Assembly (NCBI RefSeq): GCF_011762095.1
Contig: NZ_JAASQO010000007.1
Location: 166,051-230,050 of the forward strand
Source of the DNA: Parvibaculum indicum
GTDB taxonomy: Bacteria > Pseudomonadota > Alphaproteobacteria > Parvibaculales > Parvibaculaceae
Direction: 5' to 3'
DNA length: 64,000 nt
In this document: piece after piece, positions 1-8,704 of the stretch
Numbering within the stretch: the first letter of the stretch is position 1
How the letters are laid out: every line of letters begins with the position of its first letter
Notes under the pieces: generated by a model
The model's input: only the letters and a program-made list of their open reading frames with translations
What the model was told of the DNA's origin: nothing
The model's database searches: none
Translations under genes and position numbers: made by a program

Positions 1-153
1 CTCCGCGAAACGCTCGGCGAAGAGCGCTGGACGAAGGGTCACTTCGAAGAGGCTGTGAAGCTCTTCTCCGACATGACCAAGGCGAAGGAATGCGAGGAAT
101 TCCTCACGCTGCCGGCTTACCAGCAGATTCTGCAGCAGGAAGCCGCGAACTGA
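1..153 (+). CDS. aceB: Malate synthase, C-terminal end (partial)
   Basis: Open at the left edge; only the last 50 residues and the stop are present. The tail contains FLTLPAY, a signature of the extreme C-terminus of malate synthase A type enzymes, preceded by an amphipathic helix ([11 protein letters not shown]). Malate synthase condenses glyoxylate with acetyl-CoA to malate in the cytosol and is the second step of the glyoxylate shunt. The isocitrate lyase gene starts 46 nt downstream on the same strand, so the two shunt enzymes probably form an operon. The assignment rests on a short tail plus context; an unrelated upstream gene is possible but unlikely. Confidence 0.65.
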   Translation, partial: LRETLGEERWTKGHFEEAVKLFSDMTKAKECEEFLTLPAYQQILQQEAAN

Positions 154-199
154 AACCGGGCCCCCTCACCCCTCCCCTCCGATTACGAGGAATGAAAAC

Positions 200-1492
200 A
201 TGAGCAAGACTTTCTACGACCTCATTCCCGGCGCACCCAAGGGCCGGTTCGACAATGTTGAGCGCAACTACAGCGTCGAAGACGTTGAAAAGCTGCGCGG
301 CTCCTTCCCCATCGAGTACACGCTTGCCACGCGCGGCGCGAACAAGCTCTGGGAAGGCCTGCACACGGAAGACTACATCCACTCGCTCGGCGCCCTTTCC
401 GGCAACCAGGCGATGCAGATGGTCCGTGCCGGCCTGAAGGCGATCTATCTCTCCGGCTGGCAGGTTGCCGCCGATGCGAACACCGCCTCCGCCATGTATC
501 CCGACCAGAGCCTCTACCCGGCCAATGCCGGCCCGGAGCTCGCCCGCCGCATCAACCGCACGCTGAAGCGCGCGGACGAGATCGAGCATTCCGAAGGTGG
601 CGCGAAGCGCGACTGGTTCGTGCCGATCGTGGCCGACGCCGAAGCCGGCTTCGGTGGCCCGCTCAACTGCTTCGAAATCATGAAGGCCTACATCGAGGCC
701 GGTGCCGCTGGCGTCCACTATGAAGACCAGCTCGCTTCCGAGAAGAAGTGTGGTCATCTGGGCGGCAAGGTGCTGATCCCGACCAAGCAGCACGTCCGCA
801 ACCTCAACGCCGCGCGCCTCGCCGCCGACGTGATGGGCACGCCGACCCTCATCATGGCTCGCACGGACGCTGAGTCCGCGAAGCTCATCACTTCCGACAT
901 CGACGAATACGATCACGACTTCATCGACTTCGATGCGGGCCGCACGGCTGAAGGCTTCTACCGCCTGAAGGACGGCACGGGCGTCGATCATTGCATCAAT
1001 CGCGGCCTGGCCTTCGCGCCTTACGCCGACCTGCTGTGGTGGGAAACGTCAGTTCCGAACCTCGACGACGCCAAGCGCTTCGCCGAAGCGGTCAAGAAGA
1101 AGTACCCGGACCAGATGCTGGCCTACAACTGCTCGCCGAGCTTCAACTGGGAAGCCAACCTGGACAAGGACACGATTGCCAAGTTCCAGCGCGAAATCGC
1201 AGCCATGGGCTACAAGTACCAGTTCGTGACGCTGGCCGGCTTCCATCAGCTCAACTACGGCATGTTCGAGCTGGCTCGCGGCTACAAGGATCGCGGCATG
1301 GCCGCCTATTCCGAGCTGCAGCAGGCCGAATTCGGCGCCGAAGGCGACGGCTACACCGCCACGCGCCATCAGCGCGAAGTGGGCACGGGCTATTTCGACA
1401 TGGTGTCGGTTGCCTCCGCCGGCGGCCAGAGCTCCACGACGGCTCTCGGCGACAGCACGGAAAGCGCGCAGTTCAAGAAGTCGGCCGACTAA
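200..1492 (+). CDS. aceA: Isocitrate lyase
   Basis: Isocitrate lyase splits isocitrate into succinate and glyoxylate, letting cells grow on acetate or fatty acids without losing carbon in the TCA cycle. The 430-residue length is typical of the bacterial enzyme. The catalytic loop KKCGH lies at residues 182-186, the metal-binding [10 protein letters not shown] at about 144-153, and the substrate-binding NCSPSFNW near residue 313. The start is supported by an ACGAGGA element 8 nt upstream. It follows the malate synthase tail at 46 nt and is closed by a strong terminator, so it is the last gene of the glyoxylate-shunt operon. Nothing unusual; high confidence. Confidence 0.97.
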   Translation: MSKTFYDLIPGAPKGRFDNVERNYSVEDVEKLRGSFPIEYTLATRGANKLWEGLHTEDYIHSLGALSGNQAMQMVRAGLKAIYLSGWQVAADANTASAMYPDQSLYPANAGPELARRINRTLKRADEIEHSEGGAKRDWFVPIVADAEAGFGGPLNCFEIMKAYIEAGAAGVHYEDQLASEKKCGHLGGKVLIPTKQHVRNLNAARLAADVMGTPTLIMARTDAESAKLITSDIDEYDHDFIDFDAGRTAEGFYRLKDGTGVDHCINRGLAFAPYADLLWWETSVPNLDDAKRFAEAVKKKYPDQMLAYNCSPSFNWEANLDKDTIAKFQREIAAMGYKYQFVTLAGFHQLNYGMFELARGYKDRGMAAYSELQQAEFGAEGDGYTATRHQREVGTGYFDMVSVASAGGQSSTTALGDSTESAQFKKSAD

Positions 1493-1523
1493 TCCGGTCG
1501 CCAGAACTTCGGACAAAAGCGAA

Positions 1524-1553
1524 GGCCGCGGGATTTCTCCCGCGGCCTTTTTT
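1524..1553 (+). terminator. Rho-independent terminator of aceA
   Basis: Perfect 10-bp GC-rich stem (1524-1533 with 1538-1547), TTTC loop, then six T residues. It lies 32 nt after the aceA stop and touches the end of the converging membrane-protein gene. Confidence 0.9.
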
Positions 1554-1953
1554 ATTTGCCCCGGCGGGCCAGGATCTGGAGTTCGGTGAAGATCGCCACG
1601 GCGAGCGCCTGCCCTGCGACGAAGACATAGCCGAGCGCCGTCATCTCCACCCAACCGCCCAGCCACGCACCGAGCATCAATGCACCGCTTGCCACGATCC
1701 AGGCAATGTTGATTTCCACGACGATGGAAACGAGCGTTTCATTGATCGGTACGCGGCGGCCCATGAGGACGAGCGCCACCATCCAGGGGATGAAAGCGAC
1801 GCCAACCCAGAAAAGGGCTGCGGCGGGCAGACCGAACAACCCCGACAGCGGATCGGAGGCCGCCATCATCAGCGTTCCCATCAAACCGCTTGCCACACCG
1901 TCGAGGTAGAGCGCATTGCGCAGGGTGAACGTATTGGAAAGTACGATAGCCAT
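1552..1953 (-). CDS. Small four-helix membrane protein, unknown function
   Basis: 133 residues with about four hydrophobic segments (near residues 18-32, 45-65, 72-92 and 99-123) and a short basic C-terminus, so an inner-membrane protein. I do not recognise a named family with confidence. The start was placed at the ATG preceded by AGGAGATCCTGAA; an upstream in-frame ATG at 1995 would add 14 polar residues without a ribosome site. It is divergent from the XRE-family regulator at 2067, which is the obvious candidate for its control. The 3' end abuts the aceA terminator. Confidence 0.6.
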   Translation of the reverse strand: MAIVLSNTFTLRNALYLDGVASGLMGTLMMAASDPLSGLFGLPAAALFWVGVAFIPWMVALVLMGRRVPINETLVSIVVEINIAWIVASGALMLGAWLGGWVEMTALGYVFVAGQALAVAIFTELQILARRGK

Positions 1954-2066
1954 TTCAGGATCTCCTTCTCGCCTGTAATGAGACGATCCTTCCATCGGCT
2001 AGCGCCGCGGGTCGATTACGCGGGAGGTAATTGTTTGCTTTCCCGAGCCGGACTAGCCTTTCGGAC

Positions 2067-2867
2067 ATGGACAGGCAGACGACATCGGTGGGCGAGATGC
2101 TTCGGGACTGGCGGCAGCGCCGCCGGATGAGCCAGCTCGCCTTCGCGTGCGATGCGGAAATATCTGCCCGCCATCTGAGCTTCCTCGAGACGGGCCGCTC
2201 CATGCCCAGCCGGCAGATGCTGCTTCACCTGTCGGAACTGCTGGGGATTCCCCTGCGGGAACGGAATGCCCTGCTGATTGCGGCAGGCTTCGCGCCCATC
2301 TTTTCCGAGACGCGGCTCGACAGTCCGGATGCCGGCGCGGCGCGGCGCGCCATCGATCTCATGCTCGCCGCACATGAGCCGTTCCCCGCGCTCGCCGTCG
2401 ACCGGCACTGGAACCTCGTCGCCGCCAATTCGGGCATCCCGCTCCTTCTGGCAGGCGTTTCCACCGAACTGCTGGAGCCGCCGGTTAATGTGCTGCGCCT
2501 TAGCCTGCATCCTGACGGTCTCGCACCAAGCATCGAGAATCTGGGCGAATGGCGAGCGCATGTCTTTTCCCGCCTGCAGCAACAGTTGGAGCTGGCTCAT
2601 GGCGAGGGATTGGCCACGCTGATCGCCGAGCTGGAGGCTTATCCGGGCGGCAGGAAACCGGTCGAGAATTACGATGCCGAGTTCGGCGGGCTCATCGTGC
2701 CGCTGAAGTTCCGAAGCGAGGCGGGTACGCTTTCGTTCTTCAGTGCGACCACGGTCTTCACGACGGCCGTGGATATCACCTTTTCCGAACTGATCATCGA
2801 GACCTTTATGCCCGCCGACGATTTCACGGCAGCGGCGGTGCGCGAGATGGCGGAGCGCGCAGAGTGA
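2067..2867 (+). CDS. XRE-family regulator with MmyB-like ligand-binding domain
   Basis: 266 residues. The N-terminal helix-turn-helix (about residues 7-65; SQLAFACDAEISARHLSFLE is the recognition region) is followed by a C-terminal PAS-like MmyB domain (about 95-260), including the family-typical VDRHWNLVAAN and FGGLIVPLKFRSE segments. Members act as dimeric transcription regulators whose C-terminal domain is thought to bind a small hydrophobic ligand. ATG at 2067 is chosen because family members usually begin a few residues before the HTH, but it has no clear ribosome site. An upstream TTG at 2031 sits 2 nt after GGAGG, so a 278-aa form or leaderless initiation is possible. It is divergent from the membrane protein at 1953 and lies upstream of the esterase at 2945; either could be a target. 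Confidence 0.88.
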   Translation: MDRQTTSVGEMLRDWRQRRRMSQLAFACDAEISARHLSFLETGRSMPSRQMLLHLSELLGIPLRERNALLIAAGFAPIFSETRLDSPDAGAARRAIDLMLAAHEPFPALAVDRHWNLVAANSGIPLLLAGVSTELLEPPVNVLRLSLHPDGLAPSIENLGEWRAHVFSRLQQQLELAHGEGLATLIAELEAYPGGRKPVENYDAEFGGLIVPLKFRSEAGTLSFFSATTVFTTAVDITFSELIIETFMPADDFTAAAVREMAERAE

Positions 2868-2944
2868 GGCAAGGTCCGATTTCGCCTACGTAAACGCTCC
2901 CTTTGCCGATAAGCTCTTCCCAACAAGACAAGAGGGAGGAGAAC

Positions 2945-4090
2945 ATGTCGGACAGCAACACCGTCGATATTCAGGGAAATGTCGCGCCCGGCTTCGAGGC
3001 CGTGCGCGACGCCTTTGCAGCCAATTTTACCGAACGGGGCGATGTCGGCGCTTCCTTTGCGATCTGGAAGGATGGCGACTATCTGGTCGATCTGTGGGGC
3101 GGCCATTCAGACGCAGCGCGCACGAAACCCTGGCAGAGGGATACGCTGCCCAATGTCTGGTCGACGACCAAGGCCGTCGCCGCGCTCTGCCTCGCCCGTC
3201 TGGTGGAACGGGGAGAACTCTCCTATGACGACCCCATGGTCCGGTACTGGCCGGAATTCGGCACACATGGCAAGGACCGCCTTACCGTCGGACAGGCCAT
3301 TTCGCATCAGGCCGGCCTTTCCACGCTGCGCGAGCCGCTCACGGCAGAAAACCTCTACGACCATGACGACATGGCTGCCCGCATGGCGGCGGCCGAGCCT
3401 CTCTGGGAGCCCGGCACGCGGTCCGGTTACCACGCACTCACTTATGCCTTTATCACCGGTGAACTCGTCAAGCGCATCACCGGCAAGACAATCGGCCAGT
3501 TTCTGCGGGACGAAATCGCCGGTCCTTGGGAGGTCGACTTCTTCATCGGCCTGCCGGAGAGCGAAGAACCCCGGATCGCCGAAATGATCGCCGCGCCGAA
3601 CGCGCAACCGCTCGATGCCGCCAACCTCAACGACATACAGAAACTGACCTTCGCGAACCCTGCGCCTTCCGCGACCGCGCCCAATGAACGCGCCTGGCGG
3701 GCGGCCGAGATATCCTCCGCCAATGGACGGGGTACGGCGAGCGCGCTCGCGAAGCTGTTCGGCGCCGTCGCTGCCGGCGGCACGCTCAACGGCACGACGC
3801 TTGTCGGCAAGGAGACACTTGCCCGCATGTCCGCCGAGCAGATTTCCAACGAGGACCTTGTTCTGGGGCTTCAGGGAAGCTGGGGGGCGGGCGTCTTGCG
3901 CAATGCGGGCGGCATTCTCTATGGCCCCAATGAGCCGACAATCGGCCATTCCGGCTGGGGCGGTTCCTTCGTGGCCTGCGACCCTGTCGCCGGCATCGGT
4001 ATTTCCTACGTCATGAACCAGATGGGGCCGGACCTTGCCGGGGATCCGCGCGCCATGTCGCTCCTGGCTGCATCCTACGACGCTCTTTGA
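2945..4090 (+). CDS. Serine esterase / beta-lactamase-fold hydrolase
   Basis: 381 residues of the class C beta-lactamase-like esterase family (EstB/LACTB type). The nucleophile motif SxxK is seen as STTK in NVWSTTKAVAAL (about residues 72-75), and the second catalytic motif Y-x-x as YHA in RSGYHALTYAF. The C-terminal IGHSGWGGSF supplies the HxG-like third motif. Such enzymes hydrolyse short-chain esters or amides rather than antibiotics. No signal peptide is present, so it is cytosolic. The ATG at 2945 has GGGAGGAG just upstream; the open frame extends to 2903 but without support. It lies downstream of the MmyB-type regulator on the same strand and converges on the flavoprotein monooxygenase. 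Its substrate cannot be read from sequence. Confidence 0.85.
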   Translation: MSDSNTVDIQGNVAPGFEAVRDAFAANFTERGDVGASFAIWKDGDYLVDLWGGHSDAARTKPWQRDTLPNVWSTTKAVAALCLARLVERGELSYDDPMVRYWPEFGTHGKDRLTVGQAISHQAGLSTLREPLTAENLYDHDDMAARMAAAEPLWEPGTRSGYHALTYAFITGELVKRITGKTIGQFLRDEIAGPWEVDFFIGLPESEEPRIAEMIAAPNAQPLDAANLNDIQKLTFANPAPSATAPNERAWRAAEISSANGRGTASALAKLFGAVAAGGTLNGTTLVGKETLARMSAEQISNEDLVLGLQGSWGAGVLRNAGGILYGPNEPTIGHSGWGGSFVACDPVAGIGISYVMNQMGPDLAGDPRAMSLLAASYDAL

Positions 4091-4132
4091 AGGCGTCGGC
4101 GGCGCCGTGCTTCACGAGCGCCGCCGGACCTC

Positions 4133-5665
4133 CTATTCCGCCGCGGCGATGGATGCAGGCTTCCCCGTTTCCACGTTCCGGCCACCGGCGTCCAGCCGCG
4201 CCCTGGAATTGTACTCGGCGAAGTCGGGGTGCCGCGTCTCCCACCAGTAACGGAAGGTGTAGTTCGCCCAGTTGTTGGTGACCCGCCCGCTCTCGGTCTT
4301 GTACCAGCTGGTGCAGCCGCTGGCGAAAACGGAGTTCTCGTTGTCCGCCTGAACGCGGTCGTTATAGCGCTTCTGCGCCTCCGCTTTCACGTCCAGATAG
4401 ACCAGGTCGTCTTCCTGCAGCTTTTCTACGAGCCGGGTGATGTAATTCGCCTGGCACTCGATCATGAAGATGATCGAGTTGTGCCCGAGATTGGTATTGG
4501 GTCCATAGAGCATGTAGAAGTTGGGAAAGCCTGACACGCCCATGCCGTAATGAGCCTGTGCCCCATCATGCCAGGCCTCCTTCAGATCGCGGCCGCCAAG
4601 CCCCGTTACCTTCATCGGCCCAAGGAAATGGGTCGTATCGAAGCCGGTGCCATAAACGATGGCATCGAGCGTGATCTCCGAGCCGTCCTTCAAGCGGATG
4701 CCGTTTTCGGTGATACGCTCGACGGGTTCCGTGATCACATCCACATTGTCGCGCGCCATGGCCGGCCACCACTCGTCGGAAAAGAGCACACGCTTGCAGC
4801 CCGGCTCATAGTCCGGCGTGAGCTTTGCCTGTTTTTCCGGGTCGGTGACGTGCTCCTTCATGGCCTCAATGGCGGCTTCCTTGATCTTTTCCGCGCCCTT
4901 GTGAAAGGTCAGCCACAGGAGTTCGCCCTGCCAGTAAACTTTCCAGCGCTGCAATTTCATCAGCGGCGGCATGACGCGGTAGAGCGCCTTTTCCCAACCG
5001 GCAAATTCGCGCTGCGGACGCGGCAGCACCCAGGCGGCGGAGCGCTGGAACATGCTTACCTTCCCGGCCGTCCTGGCGATTTCCGGCACGAACTGAATGG
5101 CGCTGGCCCCGGTGCCGATGACGCCGATATGTTTCCCGGCGAGATCGTAGTCATGGTTCCACTTCGCCGAGTGCCAGCTTTCTCCCTTGAAGTCCTCCCG
5201 GCCCGGAATATTCGGATAAAGGGGGTGATGGAGCTGCCCCGATCCGGCAACGAACACGTTGGCCTCGAACTCACGGTCGCCGCTCTTCAGGCGCCAGAGC
5301 CCCGCCCGCTCGTCGAAACGAGCCTCGTCGATTTCCGTATTGAGGCTCAGATGCGGGCGCAGGCCGAATTCATCCACCACACGTTCCAGATAGGTCTTGA
5401 GGTCGGTAGAGCGCACATATTTCTTTTCCCAGTCCGGCTCCATCGCAAAGGAGAACTGGTACATGTGCAAAGGCACGTCGCAGGAGCAACCGGGATAGGT
5501 GTTCTCCCGCCAGGTCCCGCCGATCTCGCCGGCCTTCTCATAGATGGTGAAGTCGTTGAAGCCTGCCTGCTTCAGCTTGATGCCCATACAGATGCCGGCC
5601 ACACCGGCACCCAATATGGCGATACGCGGCGCAGGCGCCGCTTCGATCTTTTCCGCTACCGACAT
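4133..5665 (-). CDS. Flavin-dependent monooxygenase, Baeyer-Villiger type
   Basis: 510 residues. The FAD-binding Rossmann motif GAGVAG is at residues 19-24, and the second NADPH-binding motif GVIGTGASAIQ lies near residue 180. Between them FKGESWHSAKWNHD matches the class B/BVMO fingerprint FxGxxxHxxxW. The C-terminal ATG(x)D-like segment reads VYGTGFDTTHF. Enzymes of this group insert oxygen next to ketones or oxidise heteroatoms using FAD, NADPH and O2. The start is at the ATG after GGGAGGGAAA; an upstream GTG would add four residues. It is divergent from the RraA-like gene at 5837 and convergent with the esterase at 2945. BVMO plus esterase is a classic ketone-to-ester-to-acid pair, so a joint catabolic role is a reasonable inference. 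Confidence 0.88.
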   Translation of the reverse strand: MSVAEKIEAAPAPRIAILGAGVAGICMGIKLKQAGFNDFTIYEKAGEIGGTWRENTYPGCSCDVPLHMYQFSFAMEPDWEKKYVRSTDLKTYLERVVDEFGLRPHLSLNTEIDEARFDERAGLWRLKSGDREFEANVFVAGSGQLHHPLYPNIPGREDFKGESWHSAKWNHDYDLAGKHIGVIGTGASAIQFVPEIARTAGKVSMFQRSAAWVLPRPQREFAGWEKALYRVMPPLMKLQRWKVYWQGELLWLTFHKGAEKIKEAAIEAMKEHVTDPEKQAKLTPDYEPGCKRVLFSDEWWPAMARDNVDVITEPVERITENGIRLKDGSEITLDAIVYGTGFDTTHFLGPMKVTGLGGRDLKEAWHDGAQAHYGMGVSGFPNFYMLYGPNTNLGHNSIIFMIECQANYITRLVEKLQEDDLVYLDVKAEAQKRYNDRVQADNENSVFASGCTSWYKTESGRVTNNWANYTFRYWWETRHPDFAEYNSRARLDAGGRNVETGKPASIAAAE

Positions 5666-5836
5666 TTTCCCTCCCACCCGGCGCAGTGCCGGGGTCGTAT
5701 GAAATGCAGGCAGGATATGGCCGCTTTTTCTTCGCGCCGCGGCCTATTCCGGCCGGTCTTCTGATATTAGTAGCAAAAAGCGTATCGCCTTTTGCGGTGA
5801 GCGCAACCGCGCAACTCCAGAAGCAGAGGACACCCC

Positions 5837-6340
5837 ATGGCAACCGGCCCCGACGCAACGTCAGCACCCGCCACCACAGACCTTTCCGACGAGTTTTCCG
5901 ACCGGCTTCAATATGCCGAACCGGTTTTTGCCGATTTCGGCGGCGTGCTGGCTTTTTGCGGCGAGATCGTCACGCTGGCCGCTTTCGAGGACAATACGAA
6001 AGTCCGCGAGGCCGTGGAAAGGGAAGGCAAGGGCCGTGTGCTCGTGGTGGATGGCGGCGGGTCCATGCGCTGCGCCCTTTTCGGCGGCAATCTCGGCGAG
6101 CTGGCGGAGCAAAACGGCTGGGCCGGGGTAATCGTCAATGGCTGCATACGCGACACCGCCGAGCTCGAAGACTGCGCGATCGGCATCAAGGCCCTGGCGG
6201 CGCATCCGCGCAAGAGCGAGAAGCGGGGCCTCGGCGAATTTGGAAAAGCGTTTCGGTTCGCGGGCGTGACTTTCCGCCCGGGCGCATGGGTCTATGCGGA
6301 CGGAGACGGCATTGTCGTCGCCGACGAGAAGCTCGCCTGA
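5837..6340 (+). CDS. RraA-family protein (aldolase/decarboxylase-like or RNase E inhibitor)
   Basis: 167 residues with the whole RraA fold. The conserved run [20 protein letters not shown] (around residues 83-102) leads to GCIRD, which supplies the active-site Gly, Asn, Arg and Asp of 4-hydroxy-4-methyl-2-oxoglutarate/oxaloacetate aldolases and is also kept in RNase E-binding Rra[17 protein letters not shown] near the C-terminus is typical. It is therefore either a class II 2-oxoacid aldolase/decarboxylase or an RNase E regulator; sequence alone does not separate them. The first about 20 residues are an extra low-complexity stretch ([12 protein letters not shown]). It is transcribed divergently from the BVMO-type gene across a 171-nt gap. 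ATG at 5837 lies 9 nt after AGAGGA. Confidence 0.85.
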   Translation: MATGPDATSAPATTDLSDEFSDRLQYAEPVFADFGGVLAFCGEIVTLAAFEDNTKVREAVEREGKGRVLVVDGGGSMRCALFGGNLGELAEQNGWAGVIVNGCIRDTAELEDCAIGIKALAAHPRKSEKRGLGEFGKAFRFAGVTFRPGAWVYADGDGIVVADEKLA

Positions 6341-6362
6341 GGCACCGGACTCCCGGCGGGCG

Positions 6363-6539
6363 TCAGAAAATCAGGTCTTTAAGCTTCCACAACGCCAGTA
6401 CGACCGTCGCCGCCGAGAGCAGCATTCCGCCGCTGACGAATATCACGTCAACCGGCCGAAGAGGTTCCATCTCGTCGAAGTCGCCTTGCCCATCGCGCTG
6501 ATCGAGACTTTTGACCGGCCGCACACCCATTTGCCGCAT
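6363..6539 (-). CDS. 58-aa predicted single-pass membrane protein, unknown
   Basis: A short reading frame (MRQMGVRPVK to KLKDLIF) of 58 residues. The first 30 residues are polar with mixed charge. Residues about 31-52 (VIFVSGGMLLSAATVVLALW) form one hydrophobic helix followed by a short basic-hydrophobic tail, so an inner-membrane protein with a cytoplasmic N-terminus is likely. GGAGG lies 10 nt before the ATG, supporting translation. It starts far from neighbours: RraA-like ends 22 nt beyond its stop on the other strand, and speE ends 258 nt upstream. No family is recognised. Confidence 0.5.
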   Translation of the reverse strand: MRQMGVRPVKSLDQRDGQGDFDEMEPLRPVDVIFVSGGMLLSAATVVLALWKLKDLIF

Positions 6540-6797
6540 GTCACCCTATCCTCCGAAAACATCCCCACCCCCGGGGACATGCCCTACATCGTGCCAGAAG
6601 AAATGCGCAGGGACTTTATGACAGGAAAATAACATCCGGCATGGTTACCAATCCATTCGAATTGGTGTTCAAAGTAAAAAAAGGGCAAACAAGTGGGGCT
6701 CCCGCTATTCCGCACCGTGGCAGCCTGTCCCGGCGGAGGAATATTGCGGGCTCTTTCCGGGGACATTAAGGCGAATCACCCTCACACCCCGGTCTAC

Positions 6798-7679
6798 TCA
6801 GCGGCCACCCGTAATCTTCGACACGTAACCCGGCAAAGCGAACGCCGCCTTGTGGACCTCGGGCGTGTAATATTGCGTCGAAAGCCCCGCGGCTTCATAG
6901 CGGTTGACGAGTTCCTCGACGGACACGTCCAGCAGGGACGCATTGTCGGTGCCCCAGCCCATCGCCATCGGCCCACCGACATAGGTCGGAATGGTCGCGA
7001 GATAGCAGGTGCCCATTGCAAAAATCCGGCGGAACTTTTCCATGGTGCCGGCCAGCTCTTCCGATTGCATGAAGGGCACGCCGTTCTGGGTGACGACGAC
7101 GCCTCCTTCATTCATGCATCCGGCACAGGCCCGGTAGAATTCCTCACGAAACAGCACCTCGCCGGGACCGATCGGGTCCGTCGAATCCACGATGATGACG
7201 TCATAGCGGTCTTCGGTCTCTTCCACGAATTTCGCACCGTCGGCGAAAACGAGGTTGAGACGCGGGTCGTCGAATGCGCCGTTGGAGACTTCGGCCAGGT
7301 GCTTCTTTGCAAACTCCGTCACCGAAGGGTCGATCTCGACCATGGTGACGTGCTCGACCGTCTTGTGCCGCGTCACCTCGCGCAGGATACCGCCATCGCC
7401 GCCGCCGATGATGAGCACACGCTTTGCGCCGCCATGCGCAAGGATCGGCACATGGGTCATCATCTCGTGATAGATGAACTCGTCGCGCATGGTGAGCTGG
7501 GTTACGCCGTCAAGCGCCATCATCCGGCCGAACAAGGCATTCTCGAAGATCACCAGGGATTGCTGTCCCGTCGTTTCTTCATAAATGACCTTGTCCGCGC
7601 GAAAGGTGCAGACGAAACCCTCCTCTTCATAGAGGGTTTCGTCGATCCAGCGTCCGCCTTTGTCGTCCTTGAACGGCAT
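6798..7679 (-). CDS. speE: Spermidine synthase (polyamine aminopropyltransferase)
   Basis: 293 residues. It transfers the aminopropyl group of decarboxylated S-adenosylmethionine to putrescine to make spermidine in the cytosol. The dcAdoMet-binding GGGDGG appears in VLIIGGGDGGILREV (about residue 86), followed by VEIDPSV. The catalytic Asp motif is IIVDSTDPIGP, and the gatekeeping region YxATIPTYVGG is present. The ATG at 7679 overlaps the speD stop by one base (TGATG), so the two are translationally coupled in the order speD-speE. The speD product makes this enzyme's co-substrate, a textbook pairing. It is placed after an amine oxidase gene on the same strand, which may act on related amines. 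Confidence 0.96.
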   Translation of the reverse strand: MPFKDDKGGRWIDETLYEEEGFVCTFRADKVIYEETTGQQSLVIFENALFGRMMALDGVTQLTMRDEFIYHEMMTHVPILAHGGAKRVLIIGGGDGGILREVTRHKTVEHVTMVEIDPSVTEFAKKHLAEVSNGAFDDPRLNLVFADGAKFVEETEDRYDVIIVDSTDPIGPGEVLFREEFYRACAGCMNEGGVVVTQNGVPFMQSEELAGTMEKFRRIFAMGTCYLATIPTYVGGPMAMGWGTDNASLLDVSVEELVNRYEAAGLSTQYYTPEVHKAAFALPGYVSKITGGR

Positions 7680-8215
7680 CAGACCATATCCTGTCCGCGC
7701 AGGTGTTCGCCGACACGAATGTCGGACGGGCTGAAGGCTTCGCGCAGCACTTCGATGGCGTTGTGGGGCTCGGCTTCGCCGCACATGAACACGTCGAGCG
7801 CGGCATAATCCGCCTCGGGCCAGCTATGGATGGAGATATGGCTCTCCGACAGCACGGCCACGCCCGACACGCCGCCATTCGGCGTGAAGTGATGCAGATG
7901 GATATGCAGCAGCGTCGCCTTGGACACTTCCACGCAGCGCCTCAGCGCCTTCTCGATATGCTCGATGTCGTCCAGACGGCTCGCGCCGACCAGATCGATA
8001 ATCAGATGCGTACCGGCATAGCGAACACCGTCGCGCTCGATAAAGAAATCGGTGCGCTCGTCGGACGACGTGTAGGGCCCGGCTTCGACGGTATCGGCCT
8101 TTTCGGCCTCTTCCGACGGCGCCTGAACAGGAAACTCGAGTACTTCCGCCTGGGTGCTGCTTGAATCGCGGTTCAAGTCGATCCCCAATTGGAAGAGGGC
8201 ATTGGATTCGGTCAT
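7679..8215 (-). CDS. speD: S-adenosylmethionine decarboxylase proenzyme
   Basis: 178 residues of the prokaryotic pyruvoyl-dependent AdoMet decarboxylase. The autocleavage site is within VLSESHISIHSWPE, where the Ser after SE becomes the pyruvoyl group; HIHLHHFTPNGGVSGV and CGEAEP are the other conserved pieces. The core enzyme is normally about 115-130 residues, so residues 1-48, rich in Glu and Ser, form an N-terminal extension of unknown role. ATG at 8215 is preceded by GGGGAGAGG. It feeds speE, with which it overlaps by one base. About 490 nt without a gene lie upstream and hold the likely promoter and leader. Confidence 0.95.
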   Translation of the reverse strand: MTESNALFQLGIDLNRDSSSTQAEVLEFPVQAPSEEAEKADTVEAGPYTSSDERTDFFIERDGVRYAGTHLIIDLVGASRLDDIEHIEKALRRCVEVSKATLLHIHLHHFTPNGGVSGVAVLSESHISIHSWPEADYAALDVFMCGEAEPHNAIEVLREAFSPSDIRVGEHLRGQDMV

Positions 8216-8704
8216 AGTGCCTCTCCCCAACCAGTAGATGGACCTTGGCTTGCCGGACGCCGCCCCACGCAACCATTGCCTGTATGGGATCGCCCGCCGG
8301 GGCCTTGGATAAATTATTACGATTTCGCGGATGAAACGCGCTCACGCCCCTCGCTCGGGGCTATGTCCGGGTGCGAGGCCGAATGCACCTCGCTTCAACA
8401 GTCATGAGCTTGTCGGAGTTTCCGAACGTATCGCCCTGACGGATGACCCGGTTGATCCGGGGCGTCAGCCCCTCGGTCTTGAACCGGCCATATGCAATCT
8501 CCCTCGAAACCCGGCGGGTGGCCCGAAACGGTCGGCGCCGCCGAAATTGTCCAAAGAGACGCGTACGCCGTTACTTAACCGTGTGGTGGCCAGTGGCACG
8601 TGCGATTGCGTTCGAGCGGAGAAATAATGGTCATGAACAGCGCTGTCAATCGGCGTTGCGCCCGGGAAGCGAAATTTCACAATGTGACACTCACACCCAC
8701 CGCT
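8216..8704. other. 489-nt intergenic region: speDE promoter and leader, no convincing gene
   Basis: The gap lies between speD and the end of the amine oxidase gene. Both are on the minus strand, so it must hold the amine oxidase 3' end and the speD promoter. Around 8300-8325 an AT-rich run (minus strand TAATAATTTATCC) is the best promoter candidate. Just upstream of it (8345-8395) are two small hairpins, CCCCTCGCTCGGGG and GCGAGG/CCTCGC. Short open frames on both strands lack ribosome sites and look non-coding. Confidence 0.45.

Noticed and set aside
5792..5806. TTGCG-GTGAG-CGCAA palindrome upstream of the RraA-like gene
   Set aside because: The spacer is 5 nt rather than the 4 nt needed by FNR-family proteins, and the neighbouring genes have no link to nitrogen oxides.
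6647..6666. ACCAAT/ATTGGT hairpin in the gap before the 58-aa gene
   Set aside because: Only 6 bp with an 8-nt loop and no conserved context; not distinguishable from chance.
8465..8680. 71-codon open frame downstream of the amine oxidase gene
   Set aside because: GTG start without ribosome site, no recognisable fold and composition like shadow frames.
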